From positions 1 through 14,750 of the forward strand of contig CAKVCR010000036.1 of the NCBI GenBank assembly GCA_934725835.1: a DNA stretch of 14,750 nt. The letters are read 5' to 3'. Made by a program: the position numbers and the translations under genes. This stretch comes from an uncultured Odoribacter sp. Lineage in GTDB: Bacteria; Bacteroidota; Bacteroidia; Bacteroidales; Marinifilaceae. Of the stretch, positions 1-6,511 are shown one piece after another (within the stretch, counting starts at the first letter, position 1; every line of letters begins with the position of its first letter). A model generated the notes under the pieces. The model was not told where the DNA came from and searched no databases. It saw only the letters and a program-made list of their open reading frames with translations.

Positions 1-523
1 TTCCGGTTACTTCGCGGGCTCCCGCTTTGGATGCCATGATGGACAGGATACCGGTGCCGCATCCCATGTCCAGAATGCGTTTGCCTTTTATATAGGTAGC
101 TTGTTCTAAAATTGTCCGCAGCATCAGGGCTGTAGTGGCGTGATGACCGGTGCCGAAACTCATTTTGGGTTCGATGATGATTTCATACTCGATGCCGGGA
201 ATCGGTTCGTGAAAACTGGCTCTCACCTGTATGCGGTTGTCAACGACGATGGGAGTGAAGTTCTCTTCCCATACTTTGTTCCAGTCTTGGTCTTCGATTT
301 CTTGAACGGTTGTCGTAATGCGGTACATTTCTGAAAAATATTGCAGTATTTCCAGATTTCGGATGGCTTCTGCATTATATAATGCTTTGTCAATGTAGGC
401 CGTAAAGCCATTGTCCGTATATGAAAAACCGTCATATCCGATGTTGCTTAATTCTGCTATCAGTGCATCTGCAACAGGCTCTTCGTATGGTTCTATGGTA
501 AATTTGATTTCTGTGTATGTCAT
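1..523 (-). CDS. prmA: Ribosomal protein L11 methyltransferase PrmA, C-terminus cut off by the window edge
   Basis: SAM-dependent methyltransferase that trimethylates ribosomal protein L11 in the cytoplasm. I translated it by hand from the ATG at 521-523 (MTYTEIKFTIEP...), and it stays open for 174 codons to base 1. Residues 1-60 match the small N-terminal substrate-recognition domain. EPKMSFGTGHHATT (about 118-131) is the PrmA signature, and DMGCGTGIL (152-160) is the SAM-binding motif I of a Rossmann methyltransferase. The family is usually about 280-300 residues, so roughly 105-120 C-terminal residues lie outside the window. The start is 10 nt past the stop of the rsmF-like gene, so the two are probably one transcript of translation-machinery modification enzymes. 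No frameshift is seen in the visible part. Confidence 0.93.
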   Translation of the reverse strand, partial: MTYTEIKFTIEPYEEPVADALIAELSNIGYDGFSYTDNGFTAYIDKALYNAEAIRNLEILQYFSEMYRITTTVQEIEDQDWNKVWEENFTPIVVDNRIQVRASFHEPIPGIEYEIIIEPKMSFGTGHHATTALMLRTILEQATYIKGKRILDMGCGTGILSIMASKAGAREVTG

Positions 524-533
524 GGTGATTTAT

Positions 534-1925
534 TTATTGGTTGTTTGTATTCATATCTTTGATTTGCATGCGTATTCTCCACTCTTTGGGATAGTAGTTG
601 TTAAGGCGGTTGCCTAAGTTTTTACACCAGCCCAGACTGATACCTCGATAGCATACCAGAATCCAATTACCGGAGAGCCTGTCGGGGATTGGAATGTCTT
701 CCTTTTTCAAGAATGTCAAGGCGGTCTGGTTGTCTGTTTCGTAGAGAGTGCAGTGCTGTCGGTTGAGACCTTGCCACAAGGCTGATGCAGGCAGCAGTTT
801 TATTTTTTTGTTGATAATTTCTGCCAGTTCGCAGCATTTGTATATTACCCGCAGTTCGCGTTCAAGCAGTTGGATGAATTCTGCATGTTCCGAAGGAACT
901 ATTCCCCATATATTCTCATCCTGCCAGGCTGAATAGTTGTCCGGTTGTTGAATGTAGGAGCGAAGTTCTGCCGGTAGTATAGAGGCTTTGCCGTTTTTGT
1001 TTTTCTTGTTTTTACGGTTAGTGCACTCCTTCCCGTCTGTCTTGCGGACAGCTCCGATGAAGAAACCTTCGCCGATAATCTTGTGCGGATAAAAGTGATA
1101 GCCGTATGCCTGAGAGTCTGTCTGTGTGATTCCTTCGAAGGTGTGACGGATTTCAATGCTTTCGGCGTCGTAGGTGTCGAGCAACCATTCCAGGATGTTT
1201 TCGTTTTCCTGCCGGTTGTAGGTGCAAGTGCTGTATATCAATATTCCGCCGGGACGCAGACAACCCCAGATATCTGCCAGTATTCTCTGCTGACGTTCGC
1301 AGCACAGACGGACATTGTTTTCGCTCCATTCTTCGATGGCTTCTGCATCCTTGCGGAACATCCCTTCGCCAGAACAGGGAGCGTCGACCAGAATAACGTC
1401 AAAAGCCCCTTCTAATTGAGCGAAATCAGCAGGGTCGTTGTTGGTGACAACGATGTTGTCCTGTCCCCATTTGATGATGTTTTCTTTCAGTATAGCAGCC
1501 CGGGTACGGATGACTTCGTTGGAGACCAACAGGCTGCCTTGTGGCAATGTAGCTGCTGCCAAGGTGGATTTGCCTCCGGGAGCTGCACATAAGTCCAACA
1601 TTCTGATAGGAGAGGATGGAAGCACTTGTTCCAATACATATTTCAGAAACATGGAGGAGGCTTCCTGTACGTAATAGGCTCCGCCGTGCAGGCATGGGTC
1701 GAGGGTGAACAAAGGACGCTCTGACAGATAATAGCCTCCCGGACACCATTCCACCGTTTTTGTACAACCGGCAGAGATTCCGAGTAGTTCCACAGTGGAT
1801 ATTTTTCCCGGATTCAAGCGGATACTGGTGGGTGACGGGCTTTGCAGTGCTGTTATAAAAGCCGGTGCTTCATCCTTGAATTCTTTTTTTATTCTTTCTT
1901 CGAATGCGACAGGTAAAGTGCTCAT
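534..1925 (-). CDS. rsmF: RsmF-type 16S rRNA (cytosine-C5)-methyltransferase
   Basis: Cytoplasmic SAM-dependent RNA m5C methyltransferase of the NOL1/NOP2/Sun family, 463 residues. Motif I is DLCAAPGGKST (111-121). Motif IV is DAPCSGEG (181-188), with Cys184 used to release product. Motif VI is STCTY (232-236), with Cys234 as the expected nucleophile attacking C6 of cytosine. A Lys/Asn-rich linker (about 303-313) leads to a C-terminal PUA-like region ending in GNRLNNYYPKEWRIR (438-452). That architecture and length fit RsmF better than the shorter RsmB. I chose ATG 1923-1925 (MSTLPVAF). An upstream in-frame TTG at 1949 would add eight residues but falls inside the promoter repeat. The exact modified cytosine cannot be read from sequence. 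prmA follows after 10 nt. Confidence 0.88.
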   Translation of the reverse strand: MSTLPVAFEERIKKEFKDEAPAFITALQSPSPTSIRLNPGKISTVELLGISAGCTKTVEWCPGGYYLSERPLFTLDPCLHGGAYYVQEASSMFLKYVLEQVLPSSPIRMLDLCAAPGGKSTLAAATLPQGSLLVSNEVIRTRAAILKENIIKWGQDNIVVTNNDPADFAQLEGAFDVILVDAPCSGEGMFRKDAEAIEEWSENNVRLCCERQQRILADIWGCLRPGGILIYSTCTYNRQENENILEWLLDTYDAESIEIRHTFEGITQTDSQAYGYHFYPHKIIGEGFFIGAVRKTDGKECTNRKNKKNKNGKASILPAELRSYIQQPDNYSAWQDENIWGIVPSEHAEFIQLLERELRVIYKCCELAEIINKKIKLLPASALWQGLNRQHCTLYETDNQTALTFLKKEDIPIPDRLSGNWILVCYRGISLGWCKNLGNRLNNYYPKEWRIRMQIKDMNTNNQ

Positions 1926-1933
1926 GTTTTCGT

Positions 1934-1954
1934 TATCTTTGCAGTACAAAGATA
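1934..1954. promoter_or_regulatory. Symmetric bidirectional promoter between rsmF-like gene and murB
   Basis: TATCTTTG at 1934-1941 on the plus strand and its exact inverted copy, CAAAGATA, at 1947-1954, separated by five bases (CAGTA). Each arm matches the Bacteroides -7 consensus TAnnTTTG. The plus arm would start murB RNA about 35-40 nt before its ATG at 1985. The minus arm would start rsmF RNA about 15 nt before its ATG at 1925. I see no good TTTG -33 element at the expected spacing on either side, so strength is uncertain. The two start sites would fall within a few bases of each other, so polymerases could not use both at once. Confidence 0.55.
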
Positions 1955-1984
1955 GGTATTTAGAGTTATTACTAAGAATAAAGT

Positions 1985-2998
1985 ATGAAAATCAGCGAAA
2001 ATTATAGCCTGAAGCCATATAATACCTTTGACATCGATGTCCGTTGCAAATATTTTGTAGAGGCGGATGACGAGAAAGAATTATTGGATTTTGTGGCAGC
2101 ATATGAATGGAATCCTTTTGAAATATTGATTTTGGGCGGAGGAAGTGATTTCCTGTTTACCGAAGATTTTGATGGAACGGTTTTTTATCCGGCGATGAAA
2201 GGAATGGCTGTAACGGGAGAGAATGAGGATAGTGTAAATGTGCGTGTCGGGGCTGGTGTCGTGTGGGATGATTTTGTTGCCTGGGCTGTCGGACACGGGT
2301 ATGGAGGCGTAGAGAATCTTTCGCTGATTCCGGGACATGTCGGCGCTGCTCCGGTGCAGAATGTGGGAGCCTATGGAATGGAGGCGGGCGAGGTAATCGA
2401 ACTGGTGGAGGCCATCGATCTGGAAAAGGCACAATGCGTGGTGATTCCTGCTGCAGAGTGTCGTTTTGCCTATAGGGATAGTATTTTCAAACAGGAGTGG
2501 AAAAATCGTTTTATCATTACTCACGTAACTTTCCGTCTGTCCAAGCATCCTCAATTCCGTTTGGACTATGGCAATGTCAGGGGAGAGTTGGAAAAAATGG
2601 GAGGTGAAATATCTTTGCAGACAGTCCGTCAGGCGATTATTAGAATCCGTCAGGCGAAGTTGCCGGATGTAAAGGAGTTGCCTAATGCGGGGAGTTTCTT
2701 TAAAAATCCGATGGTCAGTCGGGCTTTTGCAGAGAAGTTGGCTGAACAATATCCCGGTATGCCAGTCTATCCGGTGGAGGAGGATTGTTATAAATTGGCT
2801 GCCGGTTGGCTGATTGAGCAATGTGGTTGGAAGGGTAAAACACTGGGACGTGCCGGAGTATATGAAAAGCAGGCACTTGTGCTTGTCAATCATGGAGGTG
2901 CGACCGGTCTGGAAATTTCGCATCTTGCCAATGAAATCAAGAAAAGCGTATTTGTGAAATTCGGCGTGATGATAGAACCGGAAGTGTATGTGTTATAG
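1985..2998 (+). CDS. murB: UDP-N-acetylenolpyruvoylglucosamine reductase MurB
   Basis: FAD- and NADPH-dependent cytoplasmic enzyme that reduces UDP-GlcNAc-enolpyruvate to UDP-MurNAc, the second committed step of peptidoglycan synthesis. It has 337 residues, the size of the E. coli-type (type I) enzyme. FAD-binding motifs are LGGGSDFLF (50-58) and SLIPGHVGAAPVQNVGAYG (113-131). The expected catalytic residues are present: Arg164 in CRFAYRDS, Ser237 in NAGSFFKNP (the proton donor), and a Glu in the C-terminal EPEV (331-334). The C-terminal substrate domain carries AAGWLIEQCGWKG (272-284). The ATG at 1985 sits just before the conserved YNTF motif, which supports this start. Transcription is probably from the bidirectional promoter at 1934-1954. 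The thioesterase gene follows 28 nt downstream, likely in the same operon. Confidence 0.96.
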   Translation: MKISENYSLKPYNTFDIDVRCKYFVEADDEKELLDFVAAYEWNPFEILILGGGSDFLFTEDFDGTVFYPAMKGMAVTGENEDSVNVRVGAGVVWDDFVAWAVGHGYGGVENLSLIPGHVGAAPVQNVGAYGMEAGEVIELVEAIDLEKAQCVVIPAAECRFAYRDSIFKQEWKNRFIITHVTFRLSKHPQFRLDYGNVRGELEKMGGEISLQTVRQAIIRIRQAKLPDVKELPNAGSFFKNPMVSRAFAEKLAEQYPGMPVYPVEEDCYKLAAGWLIEQCGWKGKTLGRAGVYEKQALVLVNHGGATGLEISHLANEIKKSVFVKFGVMIEPEVYVL

Positions 2999-3026
2999 TA
3001 AGTTCTGTGTTAATATATAAAATAGT

Positions 3027-3785
3027 ATGCAAGTGACAAAATATATTGAGAAGGTGAAAATCTTCAAGCATTACACCAATTATAAAGGACGGTTGTTTGT
3101 CAAGACTTTGTGCGACCTGTTTAACGATGTAGCAGAGGTGCAGACTCAATATTATGGAGTGGATGTAGAAACGTTGAATGCTGCCGGTGCCACCTGGATG
3201 CTTCATCGTCTGCATATTCGTTTGAATAAGATGCCGAGCGAAAATGAGGAGGTGTATATCGAGACCTGGCCTTCCGGCATCGAACGCCTTTTTGCTATTC
3301 GCGACTACCGTATGGTGCGAGAGGATGGCGAGGAATTGGTACGTGCAACTTCTGAATGGATGTATATTGACTTGAACCGCCGCCGTCCGTTACGTCAGCC
3401 GGAGAAGGTGGTTAATATCAGTAGCAGTCATCAAATTCCCCGTTTGGAAATGGAATCCATATTGAATGAGAAGGAATTTGCAATGACACCTCAGGGAGGA
3501 CGATGTTTTGATGCGACGTTTGATAATATCGATTTTAACGGTCATGTGACGCAGGCATCCTATATGCGCTGGCTGACTAATTCTTTGCCGTTTGAATTTT
3601 TGAAGACATATGTATTGGTGGATGTGGAAGTTATTTATGCACATGAGATTATGCCCGATAGCAGAATTTATTCATCCTACGAGATTGTAGAAAGAAACGG
3701 ACAAGTTGTCGTGCTTCATCAGGTGCAGGATGAGGCTGGCTCATTGACCCATTGTATAGCAAAATCCGTCTGGGAAAAGAAATAA
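3027..3785 (+). CDS. Acyl-ACP thioesterase (FatA/FatB-like double hot-dog)
   Basis: Cytoplasmic enzyme of 252 residues predicted to hydrolyse fatty acyl-acyl carrier protein and release free fatty acids. It has two tandem hot-dog folds. In the N-terminal half, TWMLHRLHIRL (56-66) and ETWPSGIERLFAIRDY (79-94) are hallmarks of the acyl-ACP thioesterase family. In the C-terminal half, DFNGHVTQASYMRW (169-182) carries the family's Asp-x-Asn-x-His active-site set (Asp169, Asn171, His173). The plant enzymes usually read NGHVNN at this place, so the TQ here is a mild variation. The length fits bacterial members, which lack a plastid transit peptide. It lies 28 nt after murB and is probably cotranscribed, linking envelope precursor and fatty-acid metabolism. 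Chain-length preference cannot be inferred. Confidence 0.9.
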   Translation: MQVTKYIEKVKIFKHYTNYKGRLFVKTLCDLFNDVAEVQTQYYGVDVETLNAAGATWMLHRLHIRLNKMPSENEEVYIETWPSGIERLFAIRDYRMVREDGEELVRATSEWMYIDLNRRRPLRQPEKVVNISSSHQIPRLEMESILNEKEFAMTPQGGRCFDATFDNIDFNGHVTQASYMRWLTNSLPFEFLKTYVLVDVEVIYAHEIMPDSRIYSSYEIVERNGQVVVLHQVQDEAGSLTHCIAKSVWEKK

Positions 3786-3789
3786 ATGG

Positions 3790-3822
3790 GGTTGAAGACT
3801 GATTTTAATCAGTACTTCAACC
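3790..3822. terminator. Bidirectional hairpin terminator between converging genes
   Basis: Inverted repeat with outer arms GGTTGAAG (3790-3797) and CTTCAACC (3815-3822), inner arms ACTGAT and ATCAGT, a four-base loop and one bulged A. It lies between the converging thioesterase gene (stop 3783-3785) and ABC permease gene (stop codon complement at 3809-3811). The permease stop codon and its last codons lie inside the stem. T-tracts are modest on both sides, so the termination role is inferred from symmetry and position. Confidence 0.6.
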
Positions 3823-5158
3823 ATTTATAAAGTTCTTTCCAGGTTACTTTCTTGCCATACATCAGGATTCCGACCCGGTAGATGCGTCCGGAAAGCCAGG
3901 TGAAGAATATAAATGATGCCACCAATAAGACCATTGAGGTCACCACTTCCCATGCAGGCACTCCAAATGGAATCCTTACCAACATTACGATGGGAGAAGT
4001 GAAGGGTATCAGCGAACTCCAGAATACAAGTGGCGATTCCGGACTTTTCATGGCTGTAAAGCCGATGTATAATCCAACTACGAGAATGATGGAGAGCGGT
4101 GTCAGGAATTGCTGAGAGTCAGTTTCGTTGTCTACGGCAGCACCGATGGCTGCAAATAATGAAGCGTACAAAAGATATCCTCCGATAAAATAGAATAAAA
4201 AGGCACTCAGAAAACTGACAATAAACATGGGATCGATGGTCTGTGCCACTTTCTGGATTATTTGCAGCTGTGCGGGGTTCAGTTGTACAGAGCCTGCCAT
4301 TGCAGACATGTCTGTCGTTATCGGACCGGCTTGACGTAATGCTTCTAGATCAATGTTCGGCAAGAACATAGATTGCATGGCAATGATTAGTATGGCACCG
4401 AATACAACCCAGATTAGAAATTGCACCAGACCGACAGCTGCCACACCGATGATTTTGCCCAATAGAAATTGAAAAGGTTTGACAGAAGATACCAATACCT
4501 CGATAATTCTGTTTGTTTTTTCTTCAATAACTCCCTTCATTACCTGTGAGGCGTACATGAAGATAAAGAAATAGATTACCATGCCGGCAATCAGACCTAT
4601 AGCCGATGCTATCTCTGAAGAACTTTCTTTGGCTTCGCCCGTTTTAACGGAGACTTTTAAAGTGCGCACCAAGGTGGGTGTGTTAACTGCAGCTAATTTC
4701 TGTTCCAGATCGGGAATGTTGGTTTCTGCAATTACTGCATTGCGTTTGATATTTTCTATTTTCTGTTTCAGTTGTGCTGCAATTTCATTTTTCAATTCCA
4801 TCGGTATTTGAGAATAGGACAGAATGGAGATATCCGGCTTTTCGATGACATCTTCCGGTACTTCGATTATTGCATAAAAGTTGTTGGCTTTCAGATAATC
4901 AGGTGCCGTACTTTCTGTAATGTCTTCTGAGATGTATTCAAAAGTGGTATTGTTGATTTGTTGGAAAGGGGCTTCAATTGCCGAATGGTTGACAACGGCT
5001 ATTTTTCTTTCCTGTGTATCGTCTTTTAAAAGCATCCACATTAAGAATGCATAAAATCCTGCCATGAGGATAGGTACAATCAGAGTCAGTATCAAAAAAC
5101 TTTTTTTCCTGACTCTTGTCGTGAATTCACGTCCTATGATGATTAAAGTCTTGTTCAT
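3809..5158 (-). CDS. ABC-2 type exporter permease, NatB-like
   Basis: Inner-membrane permease of 449 residues, partner of the ATPase encoded immediately upstream. TM1 is at about 21-43. A large extracytoplasmic domain follows (about 45-183), with a helical segment near 118-158. A cluster of further hydrophobic spans lies at about 186-206, 235-260, 312-340, 352-370, 376-396 and 403-424. The segment KGVIEEKTNRIIEVLVSSV (208-226) before TM3 is the conserved cytoplasmic signature of NatB/COG1668 permeases. In Bacillus NatAB exports sodium, but homologues are widely mis-assigned, so the substrate here is unknown. Only 3 nt separate the ATPase stop from this start, so the two are translated together. 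The gene ends within the hairpin shared with the thioesterase gene. Confidence 0.87.
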   Translation of the reverse strand: MNKTLIIIGREFTTRVRKKSFLILTLIVPILMAGFYAFLMWMLLKDDTQERKIAVVNHSAIEAPFQQINNTTFEYISEDITESTAPDYLKANNFYAIIEVPEDVIEKPDISILSYSQIPMELKNEIAAQLKQKIENIKRNAVIAETNIPDLEQKLAAVNTPTLVRTLKVSVKTGEAKESSSEIASAIGLIAGMVIYFFIFMYASQVMKGVIEEKTNRIIEVLVSSVKPFQFLLGKIIGVAAVGLVQFLIWVVFGAILIIAMQSMFLPNIDLEALRQAGPITTDMSAMAGSVQLNPAQLQIIQKVAQTIDPMFIVSFLSAFLFYFIGGYLLYASLFAAIGAAVDNETDSQQFLTPLSIILVVGLYIGFTAMKSPESPLVFWSSLIPFTSPIVMLVRIPFGVPAWEVVTSMVLLVASFIFFTWLSGRIYRVGILMYGKKVTWKELYKWLKY

Positions 5159-5161
5159 ATA

Positions 5162-6082
5162 TTATTGCATGTCTTTTACCAGTTTGATAAAAATGTCGTT
5201 CATGCCCGGGATGATTTTCTGATAAGAAATGATGTCCGTTTTGTCCAATAATCTGCGCAGTAACGTGTTGGTTGGGCATATTTCCAGGCGTTGCAGTATG
5301 ATTTCATGTTGTCCATCTTCAACTTTTTCAGACAACACCTCATATTCATTACCGATTGCTTCCTTGGGGTTAAATTCCGGTTGGTATTTGCAGATTAACT
5401 GATAGGTGTTGTTTGCATATTTATTGCGGATTTGGTTGATAGGGCCTTCGATAATCTTTTTGGATTTATTTATCAGCGCAATGTGGCTGCAGATTTCTTC
5501 TACTGAGGCCATGTTGTGTGTGGAAAAGATGATAGTGGTTCCCTTTTTGCGCAATTCCAGTATTTCGCGTTTGAGCAGTTCGACGTTGATAGGGTCGAAA
5601 CCGCTGAATGGTTCATCAAAGATTAGCATTTCCGGCTCGTGCAGTACGGTTGTGATAAACTGAACTTTCTGGGCCATACCTTTTGAAAGTTCCTCTACCT
5701 TGCGATCCCACCATTCTTCTATGCCGAATTTCTCAAACCAGGATTTCAATTGCTGTGTTGCATCGTGTTTGGATACTCCTTTCAGGCGTGCCAGATATAC
5801 CGCTTGTTCTCCGACCTTCATCTTTTTGTATAATCCTCTCTCTTCTGGCAGATATCCGATTCGGTTCATGTCTGCTGGTTCCAGTTTACGACCTTTGAAA
5901 AACAAATCTCCGGAGTCCGGACCGGTAATCTGGTTTATAATTCGAATAAGTGAAGTTTTCCCGGCGCCGTTGGGACCTAATAATCCATAGATAGCTCCTT
6001 CCGGAATATCTATAGACACATCGTCCAAAGCCCGGTGGTTTGCATAATTTTTGATGATATGTTGGGCTACAAAAAAATTCAT
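5162..6082 (-). CDS. ABC transporter ATP-binding protein, NatA-like
   Basis: Cytoplasmic ATPase subunit of 306 residues that powers the adjacent permease. Walker A is GPNGAGKT (36-43), the signature is LSKGMAQK (132-139), Walker B is MLIFDEP (152-158) and the switch histidine is His189 in STHN. The signature has SKGM in place of the common SGGQ, as often seen in the NatA/DrrA-type exporter group. Residues about 225-300 form a C-terminal DUF4162-like extension, another feature of that group. It is the first gene of a two-gene unit with the permease 3 nt downstream. The unit is separated from the biotin-carrier gene upstream by a strong hairpin, so it probably has its own weak promoter or depends on readthrough. 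I see no clear TAnnTTTG box in the 63-nt gap. Confidence 0.92.
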   Translation of the reverse strand: MNFFVAQHIIKNYANHRALDDVSIDIPEGAIYGLLGPNGAGKTSLIRIINQITGPDSGDLFFKGRKLEPADMNRIGYLPEERGLYKKMKVGEQAVYLARLKGVSKHDATQQLKSWFEKFGIEEWWDRKVEELSKGMAQKVQFITTVLHEPEMLIFDEPFSGFDPINVELLKREILELRKKGTTIIFSTHNMASVEEICSHIALINKSKKIIEGPINQIRNKYANNTYQLICKYQPEFNPKEAIGNEYEVLSEKVEDGQHEIILQRLEICPTNTLLRRLLDKTDIISYQKIIPGMNDIFIKLVKDMQ

Positions 6083-6101
6083 AAGGTAAAAATGTAAAAA
6101 T

Positions 6102-6144
6102 GAGGTGGCTGTTTATAGCCACCTCTTTATCTGTTTTTAAACAG
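6102..6144 (-). terminator. Hairpin terminator after the biotin-carrier gene
   Basis: A perfect 9-bp stem, GAGGTGGCT (6102-6110) and AGCCACCTC (6117-6125), with a six-base loop. On the minus strand it is followed by a T-rich run (ATTTTTACATTTTT), so it fits a rho-independent terminator for the carboxyltransferase/biotin-carrier operon. A second smaller inverted repeat, CTGTTT/AAACAG, lies at 6131-6144 directly against the biotin-carrier stop codon. Placement just upstream of the ABC ATPase start suggests the exporter is a separate or attenuated unit. Confidence 0.75.
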
Positions 6145-6145
6145 T

Positions 6146-6463
6146 TTATTTATCTTCCATCTCAATCATCAATGCACCTTTGGGCAGTTTGTCGCCTTTT
6201 TGTACATTGATTTTTTTGATTTTTCCGTCAAAAGGAGCAGTCAGCTTATTGTTCATTTTCATTGCTTGAAGTATTAGCAATGTATCGCCTTCATTCACTT
6301 CTTGTCCTTCTTTCACTTCAATTTCCATGATAGTGCCCGGAATGTGTGAAACCAACAGGTAGGGATTTGGCTCTTCCCATTTTTGCCTGTTTCTCCATTT
6401 GTCTGTCAGGCGTGTTTTATATTCCACACCATTCAGTATGAATTTTTCTAATTTCTCTGTCAT
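6146..6463 (-). CDS. Biotin carboxyl carrier protein of an acyl-CoA carboxylase or decarboxylase
   Basis: Small soluble biotin carrier that shuttles CO2 between active sites, partner of the carboxyltransferase encoded just upstream. The biotinyl/lipoyl domain occupies the C-terminal 75 or so residues. The biotinylation site is LQAMKMNN, with Lys69 counted from the ATG chosen here (6461-6463, MTEKLEKF; 105 residues). An earlier in-frame ATG at 6500-6502 would add 13 residues (MFIKSDDLVNRKR). That start is only 9 nt from the upstream stop, but the added residues look unlike the family, so I prefer the inner one without certainty. The short N-terminal part (FILNGVEYKTRL) resembles the beta-rich lead-in of stand-alone carriers. 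There is no long Pro/Ala linker of the kind seen in Na+-pump gamma subunits. A terminator follows directly. Confidence 0.85.
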   Translation of the reverse strand: MTEKLEKFILNGVEYKTRLTDKWRNRQKWEEPNPYLLVSHIPGTIMEIEVKEGQEVNEGDTLLILQAMKMNNKLTAPFDGKIKKINVQKGDKLPKGALMIEMEDK

Positions 6464-6511
6464 TCTTTTACGGTTTACTAAGTCATCCGACTTTATAAAC
6501 ATTACAGACTG

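Noticed and set aside
1926..1949. TTG start at 1949 for the rsmF-like gene
   Set aside because: It falls inside the -7 inverted repeat, and the ATG at 1925 is followed directly by family-like sequence.
2081..2923. A 280-codon open frame on the minus strand across murB
   Set aside because: It lies fully inside murB, whose protein has all family motifs. The antisense translation has no recognisable domain and a composition typical of a shadow frame.
6131..6144. CTGTTT/AAACAG inverted repeat as an independent regulatory site
   Set aside because: Short, AT-rich and immediately next to a stronger terminator hairpin; most simply part of the transcript end.
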